A DNA stretch of 25,111 nucleotides from JANNRR01 sp031401675 (GTDB taxonomy: Bacteria; Pseudomonadota; Alphaproteobacteria; Rhodobacterales; Rhodobacteraceae): contig JANNRR010000167.1 of NCBI GenBank assembly GCA_031401675.1, forward strand, positions 1 to 25,111. Reading direction: 5' to 3'. Each line of letters opens with the position of its first letter. Within the stretch, counting starts at the first letter, position 1. The notes under the pieces were generated by a model. That model was given only the letters and a program-made list of their open reading frames with translations. It did no database searches and had not been told where the DNA came from. Below, piece after piece: positions 23,140 through 25,111 of this stretch. A program made the position numbers and the translations under genes.

Positions 23140-23655
23140 GGCGCGCTCCCCTCCAGTCGTGAACCTTGCGTCGCAGATCTTCGCAGACGACCAATCCTCT
23201 CGCAATCCTCTTGCGGCGCAACGAACGCAGGAAAGTCCGCGGATCACCAGGCCCCGGTCCTTGCGCCCGACGCCAGGCCTTGTCCGCATCGTGGCCCGGT
23301 CCCGTGGCGTTGTCGGATCAATCCCCGCCGGGTGCCTGCAGCGAGCGCGGCTGTGAATCCGAACCGGACCTGACGGGCAGGACCCCCTTCGCCCGGACTT
23401 AAGGCGCGGCACGCGCCGCCGGGCAGTGCCCGACCGCCCCCTCGGGCGGGCGCTCCCTGCCGCCACGGCCCAGAACATCCTTCGGGGGAGGCTCAACCAT
23501 AAAGCGCCTAGAACCAATGCTGCTGCGCCCACCCAGCGGTCAGGCCCTGCCCTCGTTCCAGTAGCACAGTTGAGCGACCGCTTAGAGCCCGGAACAGAAG
23601 TCCAATGAGATCGCGCACAATGGGCGTTTCTCCAGATTTCCGATCGCTCGGGAAC
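23140..23655. other. 516-bp gap without recognised gene; GC hairpins
   Basis: No convincing coding region is seen on either strand; apparent frames are extensions or shadows of the neighbours. The gap contains the ribosome-binding site (and presumably the promoter) of the NmrA-like gene at its left edge. It also has two clean hairpins: GGCGCG-GCA-CGCGCC (23403-23417) and CCGCCC-CCTC-GGGCGG (23434-23449). Neither is followed by a T-run. GC content falls towards the sulfotransferase side, consistent with a join between resident and acquired DNA. Confidence 0.4.
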
Positions 23656-24672
23656 TCAGCCGGAAAGCTTTATACCCGGCACCAAACGCCCATTTTCCAG
23701 CCAAAGTTGGCAATCGGAAGTGAGTTCCCGTTCTGCAGCAGCGTCATACATGGCGATGTCATCTTCAGCCAGAACATCCCGCCAACGTCCGTTGGTGCCT
23801 TTGTTGATGAAAGTCTGGGCTCCGCCTTTCAAGAATTTTATCGCATTCGGATCAATAACCTCGGCGTCGCGCTTCATGCTTTTGAAGGAAACCAGTTCGG
23901 CAATGGCCGAAACAGTTTCCGAAGGACATTCAATATTCAGATAATTGGCAATTCTGCCAATCTCGCCTTCAAGGTCAGCGAGAAGGTCATTGAAATGCAC
24001 GAAAAGGATGTTCGGTTGTTCCTGGTCGTGCCACCAGGTCTGCATGTGGCGCAAGTTGGACCAATAGGGATAGCCCTCGGTTTCCCACTCAAACCAGCCC
24101 TTGTTGATCCACATCGTCCACAACGCGCGAATGTCGTCCGGACACGGCATCAATGGCGGTCCGACCCGGCCTGGCGCATCATTCATTTCGGCGATGGACT
24201 CAGGGGTGAGGGACGAATAATGATTCCACAAAGACATAAATACGTCACGCGGATCGCGCCCAACAACAATATACTTGGTGTCTTTCCGCAGCCTCAAACC
24301 GTCTCTGAGAAGGTGACACTTCATGCATCTGCGATGATCCTGAGCCGCAAGTTGTGCGGCGAGGTCGGCAATGGGTCGCTGGCGCATATCGACCCATGGC
24401 GAGAGGTCGTTGATAATGCGCACCCGGAGGTCCTGAAAAATAAGGTGAAGCACGATGTTTTGCGTCCACGTCGTCCCAGATTTGTAGGGTGTCGCAACGA
24501 CGACATCGCCAGCCTGTTCCGGGATTTGGTCCCAGCGCGTGCTGTCCAACAAGAAATTCTGGTAAATGCGCTCGCTGCTGGTTGCAGTTTTTTTCAATGA
24601 ATTTCCCCCAGACGGTTTCGTAGGACGGAAGGATTTATCGAACATATCAGGTCGAAGATACAAGTCAACCAT
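23656..24672 (-). CDS. PAPS-dependent sulfotransferase (SULT / Sulfotransfer_1 type)
   Basis: A 338-residue protein related to cytosolic aryl/alcohol sulfotransferases. It has the 5'-phosphosulfate loop PYKSGTTWTQNI (~61-72), KCHLL with a histidine at the place of the catalytic His (~120), and the 3'-phosphate site IVVGRDPRDVFMSLWNHYSS (~135-154). Near the end is FINKGTNGRWRDVL (compare RKG..GDWK..F). It would move sulfate from PAPS to a hydroxyl of an unknown small molecule. ATG 24672 is chosen; a GTG at 24708 would add 12 residues and lacks a well-spaced ribosome-binding site. GC content is visibly lower than in the heme/dapD block, which suggests acquisition. No PAPS synthesis or substrate-pathway gene is adjacent. 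Confidence 0.9.
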   Translation of the reverse strand: MVDLYLRPDMFDKSFRPTKPSGGNSLKKTATSSERIYQNFLLDSTRWDQIPEQAGDVVVATPYKSGTTWTQNIVLHLIFQDLRVRIINDLSPWVDMRQRPIADLAAQLAAQDHRRCMKCHLLRDGLRLRKDTKYIVVGRDPRDVFMSLWNHYSSLTPESIAEMNDAPGRVGPPLMPCPDDIRALWTMWINKGWFEWETEGYPYWSNLRHMQTWWHDQEQPNILFVHFNDLLADLEGEIGRIANYLNIECPSETVSAIAELVSFKSMKRDAEVIDPNAIKFLKGGAQTFINKGTNGRWRDVLAEDDIAMYDAAAERELTSDCQLWLENGRLVPGIKLSG

Positions 24673-24750
24673 TTCAAGTTTCAGCTCCGCCGCCGCGCTT
24701 CGCAGCACCTCACGTCAGCGGAACTTACACCTGATACTCCACAGTCGCCC

Positions 24751-24894
24751 TTGATTGTTAATGCGCGCAAAATCCGAGAGTTAATCGCGTCTGGCGAACG
24801 CTTTCTCTGGGTCCGCCTTGTTCGCAAAGCCGACCTTCAACAACTCGAGTGCAGGTTGACCGGTCTCCATCTCAGGTCAAGCAATGCTCACTGA
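24751..24894 (+). CDS. Possible short protein or gene remnant, unrecognised
   Basis: A TTG-initiated frame of 47 codons reads IVNARKIRELIASGERFLWV then RLVRKADLQQLE up to TGA 24892-24894. The composition is protein-like (amphipathic, few rare residues), and the frame is open further upstream into the sulfotransferase start. I do not recognise the family, and no good ribosome-binding site precedes the TTG. It may be the tail of a lost gene or chance. Confidence 0.2.
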   Translation: MIVNARKIRELIASGERFLWVRLVRKADLQQLECRLTGLHLRSSNAH

Positions 24895-25111
24895 TACTAA
24901 ATCCCTACACCCCCGCTTCCTTAAAATCCCATTAACACGACGACCCAACCCCCTGATTTCATTCACTCCAAAAAGGCTTATCCCTCTGAAGCCGGTTCCT
25001 CTACATGTTGATTTGGCCGGGCAGCCTGTGAAGCCCGCTTTTGGGACGTAGTCGGGGTGAAAATGCTGCGACTGGTCGGTGGCGGCGGGTGCGTGGAGCC
25101 GGTTTCTGGCT
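24895..25111. other. Right-end stretch without recognised feature
   Basis: AT-richer, C-rich on the plus strand to about 24,970, then GC-rich to the window end. No ORF, RNA fold or IS end could be supported. It may be the edge of a feature outside the window. Confidence 0.3.

Noticed and set aside
23605..24600. Plus-strand frame of ~331 codons opposite the sulfotransferase
   Set aside because: The minus strand carries all sulfotransferase motifs in order; the plus-strand reading has none.

Overview
The window is high-GC DNA from an alphaproteobacterium, most likely the Rhodobacteraceae/Paracoccaceae. The evidence is the hemD / mitofilin-like (Mic60) / HemY block divergent from tsaD-gpsA, the YciI, EVE and DUF1761 genes behind it, and the codon bias. 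No taxonomic marker such as rRNA is present, so this is inference from gene content and order.

Bases 1-14,036 are accessory and partly decayed. At the left edge is the 3' end of an NmrA-like NAD(P)-binding gene, then a small membrane-protein gene broken by a 5-bp tandem duplication. Bases 875-1770 are a graveyard: pieces of ISAs1-, probable IS110- and IS3-type transposases lie end to end, followed by frameshifted C-terminal scraps of a berberine-bridge-type flavin oxidase and of a sulfite-oxidase-type molybdoenzyme. Bases 1786-9072 hold a tight minus-strand operon. In transcription order it encodes a DegT/StrS aminotransferase, a Gfo/Idh/MocA dehydrogenase, an IolE/MocC-type TIM-barrel enzyme (frameshifted at a run of five A), a CUT2 sugar importer (binding protein, permease, ATPase) and a ChbG/YdjC deacetylase. 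It is divergent from a MocR-type (GntR plus aminotransferase fold) regulator at 9170-10642. The gene set resembles rhizopine/inosamine (moc) catabolism, extended by an aminotransferase and a deacetylase.

Bases 10,716-13,956 carry a ROK regulator with a scrambled C-terminus, a 3-hydroxyisobutyrate/tartronate-semialdehyde reductase-type dehydrogenase, and a chimeric ORF. In the chimera an IS3-family OrfA is fused in frame to the second half of a peptide-type ABC ATPase. The IS end at about 14,036 marks the edge.

From 14,204 the DNA looks like conserved chromosome. It holds tRNA-Thr(CGU), the HemY-like, Mic60-like and hemD genes (minus), then tsaD-gpsA-yciI-EVE and a DUF1761 gene (plus), dapD (minus), and a complete paralogue of the left-edge NmrA-like gene (minus). 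I see no broken gene in this block, whereas at least five lie in the left half. This argues for real decay on the left rather than generally poor sequence. The right end (23.1-25.1 kb) is again accessory in character: a long non-coding gap, a lower-GC SULT-like sulfotransferase, and about 440 bases with little recognisable coding content.
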